Below, in pieces: positions 31,907-40,671 of a stretch of DNA of 64,000 nucleotides; the first letter of the stretch is position 1; each line of letters begins with the position of its first letter. The DNA is from Streptomyces cynarae (lineage in GTDB: Bacteria > Actinomycetota > Actinomycetes > Streptomycetales > Streptomycetaceae): contig NZ_CP106793.1 in the NCBI RefSeq assembly GCF_025642135.1, positions 3,910,001-3,974,000 on the forward strand, written 5' to 3'. A model generated the notes under the pieces. It saw only the letters and a list, made by a program, of their open reading frames with translations, did no database searches and was not told the origin of the DNA. Position numbers and translations under genes: made by a program.

Positions 31907-34432
31907 ATGTCCAGAACCACTCGTCCGCGCCGCATACTCCTCGCCGCACTTGCCGTCCTGTCCGGGCTCGGCCTGGTCGCCGCCTCCCCGGCCATGGCCG
32001 ACACCCTCTACCACGAGCAGTACCGGCCCCAGTTCCACTTCACCCCGGCCCAGAACTGGATGAACGACCCCAACGGCCTGATCTGGTACAAGGGCCAGTA
32101 CCACCTGTTCTTCCAGTACAACCCGTCCGGCAACACCTGGGGCAACATGTCCTGGGGCCACGCCGTCAGCACCGACCTGGTCCACTGGAAGCAGCTCCCG
32201 GTGGCCGTCCCTCAGGACGAGAACGAGATGGTCTTCTCCGGCAGCGTGGTGCTCGACAAGAACAACACCAGCGGCCTCGGCACCAGTGAGAACCCGCCGC
32301 TGGTCGCCGTCTACACCAGCCTGGTGAAGTCCACCGGCGTCCAGAGGCAGTCCCTGGCGTACAGCACCGACGGCGGCACCACTTGGAAGAAGTACTCGGG
32401 CAACCCGGTTCTCGACCTCGACTCGGTCAACTTCCGCGACCCCAAGGTGTTCTGGTACGCCCCCACCCACAGCTGGCTGATGACCGTCGCCCTGTCCGAC
32501 CAGCACAAGGTCTCGTTCTACTCTTCACCCGACCTGAAGCACTGGACCCGTCTGAGCGACTTCGGCCCGGCCGGCGCGACCGGCGGGGTGTGGGAGTGCC
32601 CGGACCTTTTCCCGCTGCCCGTGGACGGCGACCAGAAGAAGACCAAGTGGGTGCTGGTGGTCAACCTGAACCCCGGTGCCATCGCAGGTGGTTCCGGCGC
32701 CCAGTACTTCGTCGGCGACTTCGACGGCAAGAGATTCACCGCCGACGACTCCGGCCCCTACACCCCGCCCAGCGGCGCCGTGCTGCAGGATTTCGAGTCC
32801 GGCTCCTACGGCGACTGGTCCGCAACCGGCACCGCCTTCGGCACCGCGCCCGCCACCGGCACCCTGCCCGACCAGCAGGCCGTCTCCGGCTACCAGGGCA
32901 CCGGCCTGGTCAACAGCTTCAACGGCGGCGACGGCTCCACCGGCACTCTCACCTCACCGGACTTCACCGTCAGCAAGCCCTACCTGAACTTCCTGGTCGG
33001 CGGCGGCGACCACCCCCACGTCGACGGCGCCGGCGCCGGATCGGCACCCCCCGGACAGGTCTTCGCCGACTTCTCCGGGGACACCTACGGCGACGGCTGG
33101 ACCGCCACCGGCTCGTTCGCGAACTCCGGACCCACCACCGAGAGCCTCCCCGGCCAACTCGGACCCAAGACCCTCGACACCTACAGCCCCGATGGCGACC
33201 CCGGCACCGGCACCATCACCTCCCCCGCCTTCACCGTCACCAGCAAGTACATCGACCTCCAGACCGCCATGGGGTACCACCCCGACGACCTGCCGAACCC
33301 CACCGCCGTCAACCTCATCGTCGACGGCAAGGTGGTCGCCTCCGCGACCGGCTCCAACAGCCCCGACCTCAACTGGAACTCGTGGGACACCAGCGCCTAC
33401 CTCGGCAAGAAGGCGCAGATCCAGGTCGTCGACCAGAACACCGGCTCCAGCGGCTGGGGCCACATCGCCGTCGGCGACATCGTCTTCTCCGACCAGCCCG
33501 CAGCCCCCCGCGACACCCAGACCGCCGTCAACCTCATCGTCGACGGCAAGGTCGTCCGTACCGCCACCGGCTCCAACAGCGAAACCCTCGACTGGGCCTC
33601 CTGGAACCTGAAGGACCTCGTCGGCAAGCAGGCCCGGATACAGATCGTCGACCACAACAGCGAAGGCTGGGGCCACATCCTCGCTGACGACTTCACTCCT
33701 GCCGACACGCCCGCGCTCAGCACCCTGCAGCGCGCCCACTGGCTCGACTACGGCGAGGACTTCTATGCGGCCAACACCTACAACGACGCCCCCGGCGGAC
33801 GGCGCGTCATGGTCGCCTGGATGAACAACTGGAACTACGGGCAGGCCATCCCCACCAGCCCCTGGCGCAGCGCCGACACCTTCCCCCGTCAGCTCGCCCT
33901 GCGGACCGTGAACGGCAAGGCCCAGCTGGTCCAGCAGCCGATCAGCGAACTGAGCACCCTGCGCGGTACCGGCACGGCGGTCCCGGCCACCACAGTCACG
34001 AACGCCACCACCCCGCTCGGCGTCCACGGCAGCAGCCTCGAGCTCCAGGCCGAACTCACCCCGGGCAGCGCCGGCCGCTCCGGCCTCGACGTCCGCACCG
34101 GCGCCGGACAGCGGACCCGGATCGGCTACGACACCGGCACCGGCGAGGTCTACCTGGACCGCACCGCCTCCGGCGCGGTCGACTTCGACCCCACCTTCGC
34201 CGGCGTCCAACGGGCCCCGCTCGCGCTCGACGGCGGCCCCCTGCGCCTGCACGTCCTTGTCGACGCTTCGTCGGTCGAGGTCTACGCCGAGAACGCGCGG
34301 GGCGAACAGGTCGTCCTCACCGACCAGGTGTTCCCCGATCCGTCCAGCACCGGCGTCGACGTCTTCGCCGAGAACGGAACCGCCACTTTCACCCGCATGC
34401 GGGCCTGGCAACTGGCATCCATCTGGAAGTGA
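31907..34432 (+). CDS. Secreted GH32 levanase/fructosidase
   Basis: An 841-residue secreted enzyme; its ATG follows AAGGAGCGCC. A signal peptide (about 1-31, ending SPAMA) precedes the five-bladed GH32 propeller: nucleophile Asp54 in WMNDPNG, transition-state Asp178 in FRDPK and acid/base Glu230 in WECPD. The blades are split by an insertion of about 320 residues (about 285-605) with two near-identical beta-sandwich modules (AVNLIVDGKVV, ATGSNS, SGWGHIAVGD / EGWGHILADD). The propeller then resumes (DFYAANTYNDAPGGRRVMVA) and the C-terminal sandwich follows. It releases fructose or fructo-oligosaccharides from levan, inulin or sucrose outside the cell. Confidence 0.93.
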   Translation: MSRTTRPRRILLAALAVLSGLGLVAASPAMADTLYHEQYRPQFHFTPAQNWMNDPNGLIWYKGQYHLFFQYNPSGNTWGNMSWGHAVSTDLVHWKQLPVAVPQDENEMVFSGSVVLDKNNTSGLGTSENPPLVAVYTSLVKSTGVQRQSLAYSTDGGTTWKKYSGNPVLDLDSVNFRDPKVFWYAPTHSWLMTVALSDQHKVSFYSSPDLKHWTRLSDFGPAGATGGVWECPDLFPLPVDGDQKKTKWVLVVNLNPGAIAGGSGAQYFVGDFDGKRFTADDSGPYTPPSGAVLQDFESGSYGDWSATGTAFGTAPATGTLPDQQAVSGYQGTGLVNSFNGGDGSTGTLTSPDFTVSKPYLNFLVGGGDHPHVDGAGAGSAPPGQVFADFSGDTYGDGWTATGSFANSGPTTESLPGQLGPKTLDTYSPDGDPGTGTITSPAFTVTSKYIDLQTAMGYHPDDLPNPTAVNLIVDGKVVASATGSNSPDLNWNSWDTSAYLGKKAQIQVVDQNTGSSGWGHIAVGDIVFSDQPAAPRDTQTAVNLIVDGKVVRTATGSNSETLDWASWNLKDLVGKQARIQIVDHNSEGWGHILADDFTPADTPALSTLQRAHWLDYGEDFYAANTYNDAPGGRRVMVAWMNNWNYGQAIPTSPWRSADTFPRQLALRTVNGKAQLVQQPISELSTLRGTGTAVPATTVTNATTPLGVHGSSLELQAELTPGSAGRSGLDVRTGAGQRTRIGYDTGTGEVYLDRTASGAVDFDPTFAGVQRAPLALDGGPLRLHVLVDASSVEVYAENARGEQVVLTDQVFPDPSSTGVDVFAENGTATFTRMRAWQLASIWK

Positions 34433-35089
34433 CAGCCCCGGTGTGTTGCCCGGCGCATCGGGCCCGGGCAACACACCCCGGTTCGACACTGATGCGCTCG
34501 GTACTGCGGTACTGCCCGAGTACGTCCCGACATCTGCGCCAATCATTGAATGTCAGGAAATGCACGGGTTCTCATGTCGCAGGGGATGCGCGTTGCCGCT
34601 CTCCGGCCGAGGCGCCGTGGTCACCTCCAAGCGCGTCACAACCGCCCAGCACGCTCGACGGCGCCGGGCCGGGCGTAGTGCCCGGCTCGGCTCTGGGCGG
34701 TTTCGCCCCGCGTCCACTGCCAGTCGGCGGTGGCCGTCCGGGGAGAAGCCGTAACGTGCCCGGCCACGCGCGTCCATGGAGACGGCGGCCGACGTGGTCG
34801 GTTCGGCGGCGTGGGCGGAGACCGTCGGCTCGGCTCCCGTTGGCGGCGGCGTGGGGCGCGGCATCAGGCCGAAGGTGTTGTCGGACGGCCGCGCCATGAG
34901 TGCTGCGCGGTGCCCCAGCCACGTCATGAGCGCCTTGCGGTGTCCCAGCCGGGCGGGACCGACGGCGGCGTTGCAGGGGCTGCGGCCGGGCCGGGCGCGC
35001 TGGTCGCCGGGCGCCTCGAGCCGGACCACGTCGATGAGGGCCTCGCCGATCACGGTCTGAGGGAAGCCTGCCCCGTTGCCTGCGTCGGT
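34433..35089. other. Convergent/intergenic region, no gene
   Basis: About 650 bp between GH32 and the 3' end of the second LacI gene. GCCCGGGCAACACAC (34465-34479) with the earlier GTGTGTTGCCCGG (34440-34452) forms a terminator stem for the GH32 gene. The remainder has no recognisable gene on either strand. Confidence 0.5.
34440..34479 (+). terminator. GH32 terminator stem-loop
   Basis: GTGTGTTGCCCGG (34440-34452) pairs with CCGGGCAACACAC (34467-34479), a 13-bp perfect stem 8 bp after the GH32 stop codon. Confidence 0.75.
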
Positions 35090-36148
35090 TCAGTCACGGC
35101 GGTGGCCTTTGGCGGGGATCTCGCCGGAGCCCCGCTCGATCAGCCGGGTCGGCACGGTGACGGTACGGGTGGGTGACTGGTCGCCGTCCAGCCTGGCGAA
35201 GAGGATCTCGGCCGCGATGCTGCCCACCTGCTCGATGTCCTGGGCGACGACGGAGATCCCCGGGCTGAGGATGTCGGCGAGGGGGAAGTCGTCGAAGCCG
35301 ACGTGGGCGACGGTGTCCTGCAGGCCGAGGGCGCGCAGCGCGCGGACGGCCCCTATGGTGACCAGGTTCTGACTGGTGAACAGGGCCGTGGGCGGCTCCG
35401 GCAGCGACAGGACCTGCTCGGTCGCGGCGACAGCGGCCTCCTCGCTGGCGCCGACGTGGCGGACGATCTCGTCGTCGTAGTCGATGTGTGCGAGTTCCAG
35501 GGCATGCCGGTAGCCGTCGAATCGCTGGGCGGCGGTGGAGATCGACGCCCGGTCGCCGAGGTAGGCGATCCGGCGGTGGCCGGCCTTCAACAGGTGGTCG
35601 ACGGCGGAGATGGCGCCCTTCCGGTTGTCGGAGACGACGGCGTCCGCGTCGAGCAGGCTGGGCTCGCGGTCGACGAAGACCATGCAGGTGCCTGAGCGCT
35701 GCTCGCTGATCAGGTAGCTGTGGTCGCGTCCCGCGGGGACGATCACCAGCCCGTCGACCCGCCGGTCGATGAGCGCCTGGGCGAGCTCGCGTTCCCGCTC
35801 GGCGTTCTCGTCCAGACTGCCGACCAGCACCAGGACTCCACGTTCCCGGGCCACGTTCTCGACGGTGCGGGTCAGGGCGGCCGAGAAGGGGTTCGCGGCG
35901 TCCTCGACGAGCATGCCGATCATCGAGGTCCTGCCGTCCCCGCGGCGCAGGCTGCTGGCGGTCAGGTTGGGTCGGTAGCCCAGTTTGTCGGCCGCCTCGC
36001 GGACCCTGGCGACGATCAGCGGATCGACGGTGGGGACTCCGTTGACCACGCGCGAAACCGTCTTGATGGCCACGCCGGCCAGCGCTGCCACCTCACGCAT
36101 GGTGGGCCGGCTGCGGGGGGACCGTGGCGGCGGCTCGCCTTGAGTCAT
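35090..36148 (-). CDS. LacI-family repressor of the sugar ABC operon
   Basis: A 352-residue LacI protein: HTH TMREVAALAGVAIKTVSRVV, hinge PNLTASSLRRGDGRT, then the periplasmic-binding-like domain (MLVEDAANPFSAALTRTVEN, MVFVDREPS, VGFDDFPLADILSPGISVVA). ATG 36148 has GGAG upstream. It is clearly a paralogue of the repressor at 30584, with long identical stretches such as EDAANPFSAAL and FDDLPLAD/FDDFPLAD. It is divergent from the sugar-binding lipoprotein gene 148 bp away and probably controls that operon. Confidence 0.92.
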   Translation of the reverse strand: MTQGEPPPRSPRSRPTMREVAALAGVAIKTVSRVVNGVPTVDPLIVARVREAADKLGYRPNLTASSLRRGDGRTSMIGMLVEDAANPFSAALTRTVENVARERGVLVLVGSLDENAERERELAQALIDRRVDGLVIVPAGRDHSYLISEQRSGTCMVFVDREPSLLDADAVVSDNRKGAISAVDHLLKAGHRRIAYLGDRASISTAAQRFDGYRHALELAHIDYDDEIVRHVGASEEAAVAATEQVLSLPEPPTALFTSQNLVTIGAVRALRALGLQDTVAHVGFDDFPLADILSPGISVVAQDIEQVGSIAAEILFARLDGDQSPTRTVTVPTRLIERGSGEIPAKGHRRD

Positions 36149-36164
36149 CGTTGTCTCCAACCGG

Positions 36165-36237
36165 TTGCGCGTTACCGACTCGTTGCGCGGCCATGTCTAT
36201 CAGCGTCTTGACGCGCTCGTCCATACGGGCCCAGTAT
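36165..36237 (+). promoter_or_regulatory. Promoter/operator region of sugar ABC operon
   Basis: A direct repeat TTGCGCG occurs at 36165-36171 and 36183-36189 (18-bp period). Downstream lie TTGACG (36208-36213) and CAGTAT (36232-36237) with an 18-bp spacer, a plausible -35/-10 pair 60 bp before the ATG. The direct repeats are possible LacI half-sites. Confidence 0.4.
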
Positions 36238-36296
36238 CCCGGTCAGTCAACGTTGTCTCAGCGTCGGCCAAGGACGGCTCCGAAAGGGATCGAGCT

Positions 36297-37424
36297 ATGA
36301 ACACCTCCACCAGCCAGGCGTCGAGCCGCCGCAGTCGGCGCACCCGGGCGGCAGCGATCGGCATCACCGTGTGCCTCGGCGCCACGCTCGCGGCCTGCGG
36401 CTCCTCCAACGGAAGCGCCTCTTCGTCCGCGTCGGGCGGCAGCGGGAAGGTGGGCGTCTCACTGATCCTGAAGACCCTCAGCAACCCGTACTTCGTGAGC
36501 ATGGAGAAGGACGCCAAGACCCAGGCCGGCAAGGACAACGTGAGCCTCACGGTGGCGGCGGGCAACTCCGACGGCGACACCCAGACCCAGATAACCGCCA
36601 TCGACAACGCCATCTCGCGCGGCGACAAGGGCATCCTGATCACCACCAACGGTGACGCGGTGAACGCCGCGCTGAACCGCGCCAAGCAGGCCGGCCTGTT
36701 CGTGATCGCCCTGGACACCGCGCCCAACCCGCCCAGCACCGCGGACATCACCTACGCCACCGACAACGAGCAGGCGGGCAAGCTCATCGGTCAGTACGCC
36801 GCCGCCGCCCTGAACGGCAAGCCCGCGGTCATCGCCATGCTCGACCTGTTCAACAACCAGGTCGTCTCCGTCGACATCAACCGCGACCACGGCTTCCTGG
36901 AGGGCATGGGAATCGACCCGGGCAGCAAGACCGAGAACGGCAAGGAAGCCAAGAGCGGCAAGTACACCGGCGGCAAGGGCGGCACGTACACGATCGCCTG
37001 CCACCAGCCCACCCAGGGCGCCATCGACGGCGGACGCACCGCGATGGAGAACTGCCTGTCGGCCAACCCGAACATCAACGTCGTCTACGCGATCAACGAG
37101 CCCGCCGGCGAGGGCGCGTACAACGCGCTGAAGGCCGCCGGCAAGGAGAAGAACGTCGCGGTCTACGCGATCGACGGCAGCTGCTCCGGCCTGAAGAACG
37201 TCACCAGCGGCGAGTTCGCCGCCGACGCCGTGCAGTACCCGGGCAAGATGGCCGCGCTCGGCGTCAGCTCGATCGCCAAGCTGGCCCGCGGCGGCAGCAA
37301 GCCCAGCGTGACCAACGGCAAGTCGTTCTACGACACCGGCACCGCGCTCGTCGCCGCCAAGTCCCTCGACGGCCTCACCGTCCAGTCCCCGTCGCAGGCC
37401 GCTTCCGCCTGCTGGGGCAGCTGA
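36297..37424 (+). CDS. Sugar ABC transporter substrate-binding lipoprotein
   Basis: A 375-residue lipoprotein. Signal peptide and lipobox (LGATLAACGSS; acylated Cys about residue 35), a Ser-rich linker, then a type-I periplasmic-binding fold of the ribose/fructose class (VSLILKTLSNPYFVSMEKDA, GDTQTQITAIDNAISRGDKG, VIALDTAPNPP, YAINEPAGEGAYNALKAAG, GSCSGLKNV). The pattern resembles FrcB-type fructose binders. It is the first gene of the operon with permease, ATPase and epimerase and presumably captures fructose released by the GH32 enzyme. Confidence 0.92.
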   Translation: MNTSTSQASSRRSRRTRAAAIGITVCLGATLAACGSSNGSASSSASGGSGKVGVSLILKTLSNPYFVSMEKDAKTQAGKDNVSLTVAAGNSDGDTQTQITAIDNAISRGDKGILITTNGDAVNAALNRAKQAGLFVIALDTAPNPPSTADITYATDNEQAGKLIGQYAAAALNGKPAVIAMLDLFNNQVVSVDINRDHGFLEGMGIDPGSKTENGKEAKSGKYTGGKGGTYTIACHQPTQGAIDGGRTAMENCLSANPNINVVYAINEPAGEGAYNALKAAGKEKNVAVYAIDGSCSGLKNVTSGEFAADAVQYPGKMAALGVSSIAKLARGGSKPSVTNGKSFYDTGTALVAAKSLDGLTVQSPSQAASACWGS

Positions 37425-37528
37425 CCCGGTCCGAGCCGGGTGCGCCGCCGGTGGGTCCACACCGGCGGCGCACCCACACCGCACGAGCCCATGAGCCTTT
37501 ACGAGGGAATGAACCGGAAGGACACCCC

Positions 37529-38563
37529 GTGACCACTCACGTGGACAGTGAAGCCACACCGGCGCCGTTGGAGGAGTTCCTCAACCGGCCCGCCACCCTG
37601 ACCCAGCGCATCCACTCGGTACTGCACCGCCAGCCCGCACTGAGCCCGGCGATCGTCCTGGTGCTCGCCGCCGTGGTGTTCTCCCTGGTCAACGAACGCT
37701 TCTACGCGTTGCAGAACCTGTCGCTGATCGCCCAGCAGGTCGCTGTCATCGGCTCCCTCGCCGTCGGCCAGACGGTCATCATCCTCACCGCGGGCATCGA
37801 CCTGTCCATCGGCGCGGTCATGGTGCTCGCCTCGCTGCTGATGTCCAAGCTGGTCGCCGACAACCACCTGCCGGGCGCGGTCGCGCTGCTGGCGGGGGCG
37901 GCCGTCGCCATCGCGGCTCAGGCCGTCAACGGGTTGCTGGTCACCAAGATCAAGCTGCCGCCCTTCATCGTCACCCTCGGCACCCTCAGTGTCTTCACCG
38001 CCATCACCCTCATCTACGCCAAGGGCCAGACCGTCGCCCTGCAGCCGGGCAACATCCTCATGTGGACCGCCAACACGGTCTCCGTCGGCCAGCTGAACCT
38101 GACCAACGGCGTCCTGCTCATGATCGCCCTGTACGCGGTGGTGGGCTACGCACTGCGCTACACCGCCTGGGGCAGGCACCTGTACGCGGTGGGCGACGAC
38201 ATCGAGGCCGCCCGCCTGGCCGGCATCTCCGTCAACCGGGTGCTGCTGAGCGCCTACATGGTCGGCGGTTTCGCCATCGCCGTGGGCGCCTGGATCCTGG
38301 TCGGCCGGGTCGGCGGCGGCGACCCCAACAGCGGCCTCAACGCCAACCTGCAGTCCATCACCGCCGTCGTCATCGGCGGCACCAGCCTGTTCGGCGGACG
38401 CGGTGTGGTGGTCGGCTCGCTGATCGGCGCGCTCATCGTCCAGGTCTTCGTCAACGGCCTCGCCCTGGCCGGTATCGACCCCAACTACCAAGTACTCGCG
38501 GTCGGCATCCTGGTGATCGCGGCTGTCTCCGTCGACCAGTGGATCCGGAAGGTGAAGTCGTGA
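37529..38563 (+). CDS. Sugar ABC transporter permease (RbsC/FrcC-like)
   Basis: A 344-residue membrane protein with about ten hydrophobic segments. The family signature runs from IGSLAVGQTVIILTAGIDLS to IGAVMVLASLL, and the EAA-like loop region RYTAWGRHLYAVGDDIEAAR, then LAGISVNRVLL, is present. GTG 37529 follows GGAAGGACACCCC. It forms the translocation pore for the sugar bound by the upstream lipoprotein. Its stop overlaps the ATPase GTG (GTGA). Confidence 0.92.
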   Translation: MTTHVDSEATPAPLEEFLNRPATLTQRIHSVLHRQPALSPAIVLVLAAVVFSLVNERFYALQNLSLIAQQVAVIGSLAVGQTVIILTAGIDLSIGAVMVLASLLMSKLVADNHLPGAVALLAGAAVAIAAQAVNGLLVTKIKLPPFIVTLGTLSVFTAITLIYAKGQTVALQPGNILMWTANTVSVGQLNLTNGVLLMIALYAVVGYALRYTAWGRHLYAVGDDIEAARLAGISVNRVLLSAYMVGGFAIAVGAWILVGRVGGGDPNSGLNANLQSITAVVIGGTSLFGGRGVVVGSLIGALIVQVFVNGLALAGIDPNYQVLAVGILVIAAVSVDQWIRKVKS

Positions 38564-39339
38564 CCCAGAGCGCACCCGTCCTCGAGGCCAGGGGCCTGGT
38601 CAAGCTCTTCGGCAAGGTCGTCGGCCTGAACAACGTCGACCTCACCCTCTACACCGGCGAGGTCCTCGCCGTCATCGGCGACAACGGCGCCGGCAAGTCC
38701 ACGCTGATCAAGACGCTCTCCGGGGCGCTGGTCCCGGACCAGGGCAGCATTCTCGTGGACGGCAAGGAGGTCCACTTCAAGCGGCCGCAGGACGCCAGGG
38801 AGGCCGGCATCGAGACGGTCTACCAGACCCTGGCCGTCGCCCCGGCGCTGGACATCGCCAGCAACCTGTTCCTCGCCCGGGAGATACGCCGCAAGGGCCC
38901 GCTCGGCTCGGTGTTCCGGATGCTCGACACCGGCGAGATGAAGCGTCAGGCGTCCGAGCACATCAAGCGGCTGGGCATCAGCACACTGCAGAACATCAAC
39001 CAGGCCGTGGAGACGCTCTCCGGCGGCCAGCGCCAGTCGGTGGCCGTGGCCCGGGCGGGCGCCTTCGGCGGCCGCGTCGTCATCCTCGACGAACCGACCG
39101 CCGCCCTCGGCGTCCGCGAGACCGGTCAGGTGCTGCGCCTGGTGCGCGACCTGCGGGACCAGGGCCTGGGCGTCATCCTGATCAGTCACAACATGCCCAA
39201 CGTCTTCGAGGTCGCCGACCGCATCCACATTCAGCGTCTCGGCGCCTGCGCCGGGGTCATCACCCCGCAGTCGCACTCCATGGAGGACGCGGTCGCCATC
39301 ATGACGGGGGCGAAGAAGCTCGCCCCGGAAGCCGGTTGA
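38560..39339 (+). CDS. Sugar ABC transporter ATPase (FrcA-like)
   Basis: A 259-residue ATPase with one nucleotide-binding domain: Walker A GDNGAGKST, signature LSGGQRQSVAVAR, Walker B VVILDEPTAALGV and switch His in LISHNMPNVF. Ribose-type ATPases usually have two fused domains; the single domain matches the fructose (FrcA) branch, which works as a homodimer. It is coupled to the permease gene by a GTGA overlap. Confidence 0.92.
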   Translation: MTQSAPVLEARGLVKLFGKVVGLNNVDLTLYTGEVLAVIGDNGAGKSTLIKTLSGALVPDQGSILVDGKEVHFKRPQDAREAGIETVYQTLAVAPALDIASNLFLAREIRRKGPLGSVFRMLDTGEMKRQASEHIKRLGISTLQNINQAVETLSGGQRQSVAVARAGAFGGRVVILDEPTAALGVRETGQVLRLVRDLRDQGLGVILISHNMPNVFEVADRIHIQRLGACAGVITPQSHSMEDAVAIMTGAKKLAPEAG

Positions 39340-39353
39340 GGGGAAGGGGCGGG

Positions 39354-40367
39354 ATGGCCGCCGAGTACCGGATCGCCGAAGGCAGCCTCGGCGGCGAACC
39401 CACCGTGACCGTCTCCGCACCGGACGGCTCCGTGTTCGCCGTCCTCGCCCTGCGCGGGGCGACGCTTCTGAGCTGGCAGGTCAGGAGCGGAGCGGCCGGG
39501 CAGCCGAAGGAGCTGACGGACGGCTACCGCGACGAGGCCGAACTGCTGTCGCAGGACGGCGTACGGGCGGGCCTGCTCGCCCCGTTCCCCAACCGCGTGG
39601 CCGACGGCCGCTACCGCTGGAGCGGCCGCGACCACGACCTGCTGCCCGGCCGGCTCGGGGACCGCACGATCTACCACGGTTTCGCCCGGGAGACGCCGTT
39701 CGAACTCGCCGGTGCCACCGCGACGTCCGACTCCGCGCACCTGCTGCTGCGCACCGGGCGCATCGGACCGGACCGGTACCCCGGCTACCCGTTCGCCCTG
39801 GACCTCGAGGTGGAGTACACAGTCACCGGCCACGAGCTCGGCATCGGCATCCGGGCCACGAACGTGGGCGACACCACCGCCCCGTACGCGGCGGGCTGGC
39901 ACCCCTACTTCACCCTCTCCCGGCCCATCGACGACCTGGTCCTGCACATCCCCGCGCACACCTTGATCCGCACGGACGCCTCCCTCATCCCCCTGCGCGG
40001 CGGGGACGCCCTGCTGCCCCTGGACCGCTGCCCCGACATGGACTTCCGTACGCCGAGACGGCTGGGCGACGCCGTCATCGACGCCTGCTACGCGGACCTG
40101 TGCCCCGGTCCCGGCGGCCGGGGCCAGACAGTACTGAGCGATCCGGCGACCGGTGAGGAACTGAGAGTGTGGCAGTACGGCGGGTACATGCACGTGTTCA
40201 CCGGAGACACCCTGGCACGTGACCGGCGTGCCTCCATCGCGCTGGAACCGGTCGAGACGATGACCAACGCCTTCAACCGCCCGGAACACACCACCCTGCT
40301 GTCCCTGGAACCCGGCCGGCAACGGGAATTCCGCTTCGGCGTCACCTACGTGTCCCCCGAGCACTGA
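39354..40367 (+). CDS. Aldose 1-epimerase family protein
   Basis: A 337-residue galactose-mutarotase-like enzyme. The core motifs are LLAPFPNRVADGRYRW (substrate Arg), IYHGFARETPF (His), AAGWHPYFTL (catalytic His) and the late catalytic Glu in ALEPVETMTNAFNRPE. It interconverts sugar anomers and sits 15 bp after the ATPase gene as the last operon gene (ATG 39354 after GGGAAGGGGCGGG). Here it probably prepares the imported sugar for phosphorylation. Confidence 0.9.
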   Translation: MAAEYRIAEGSLGGEPTVTVSAPDGSVFAVLALRGATLLSWQVRSGAAGQPKELTDGYRDEAELLSQDGVRAGLLAPFPNRVADGRYRWSGRDHDLLPGRLGDRTIYHGFARETPFELAGATATSDSAHLLLRTGRIGPDRYPGYPFALDLEVEYTVTGHELGIGIRATNVGDTTAPYAAGWHPYFTLSRPIDDLVLHIPAHTLIRTDASLIPLRGGDALLPLDRCPDMDFRTPRRLGDAVIDACYADLCPGPGGRGQTVLSDPATGEELRVWQYGGYMHVFTGDTLARDRRASIALEPVETMTNAFNRPEHTTLLSLEPGRQREFRFGVTYVSPEH

Positions 40368-40420
40368 GCTCCCCGTTTCACCCGTCCGCGAGCGGGTGTG
40401 GGGCGGTTTCCCGCCGCGGA

Positions 40421-40549
40421 CCGCAGCTGATGCTCTGGGAGTTGCCTGCCGTGCCGGAGCACACCCCTCGGGAGTTCATCATCATCCCCACCCGGCTGAT
40501 CGTCCGGGGCTCGGGCGAGTGCCCCGCCCCTGCGCTGCGGGAGGCATGA
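40421..40549 (+). pseudogene. LacI-family C-terminal remnant
   Basis: The reading LMLWELPAVPEHTPREFIII, then PTRLIVRGSGECPAP to a TGA at 40547-40549 is the C-terminus of a LacI-type repressor (the PTRLIVRGS ending is characteristic). The rest of the gene is absent. It follows the epimerase gene. Confidence 0.6.
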
Positions 40550-40671
40550 CCCTACCGGCGGGGGCGGAGGAGGCTCATGGGCGCGCCCTCGGCCCGGACT
40601 GTGCCGGAGCCGTGCCCGAGAGGCGTGCTGTGGAGCCGTGCCCGAGAAGCGTGCCCGAGCCGGGCCCGAAC
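40550..40671. repeat. Spacer with a 26-bp tandem duplication
   Basis: GGAGCCGTGCCCGAGAGGCG (from 40606) and GGAGCCGTGCCCGAGAAGCG (from 40632) are tandem copies with one mismatch over 23 bp, just before the 3' end of the anti-sigma-like gene. No gene is seen here. Confidence 0.6.

Noticed and set aside
32954..34546. 530-codon minus-strand frame opposite GH32
   Set aside because: Antisense to clear GH32 coding sequence with Gly/Val-rich repeats; no family resemblance.
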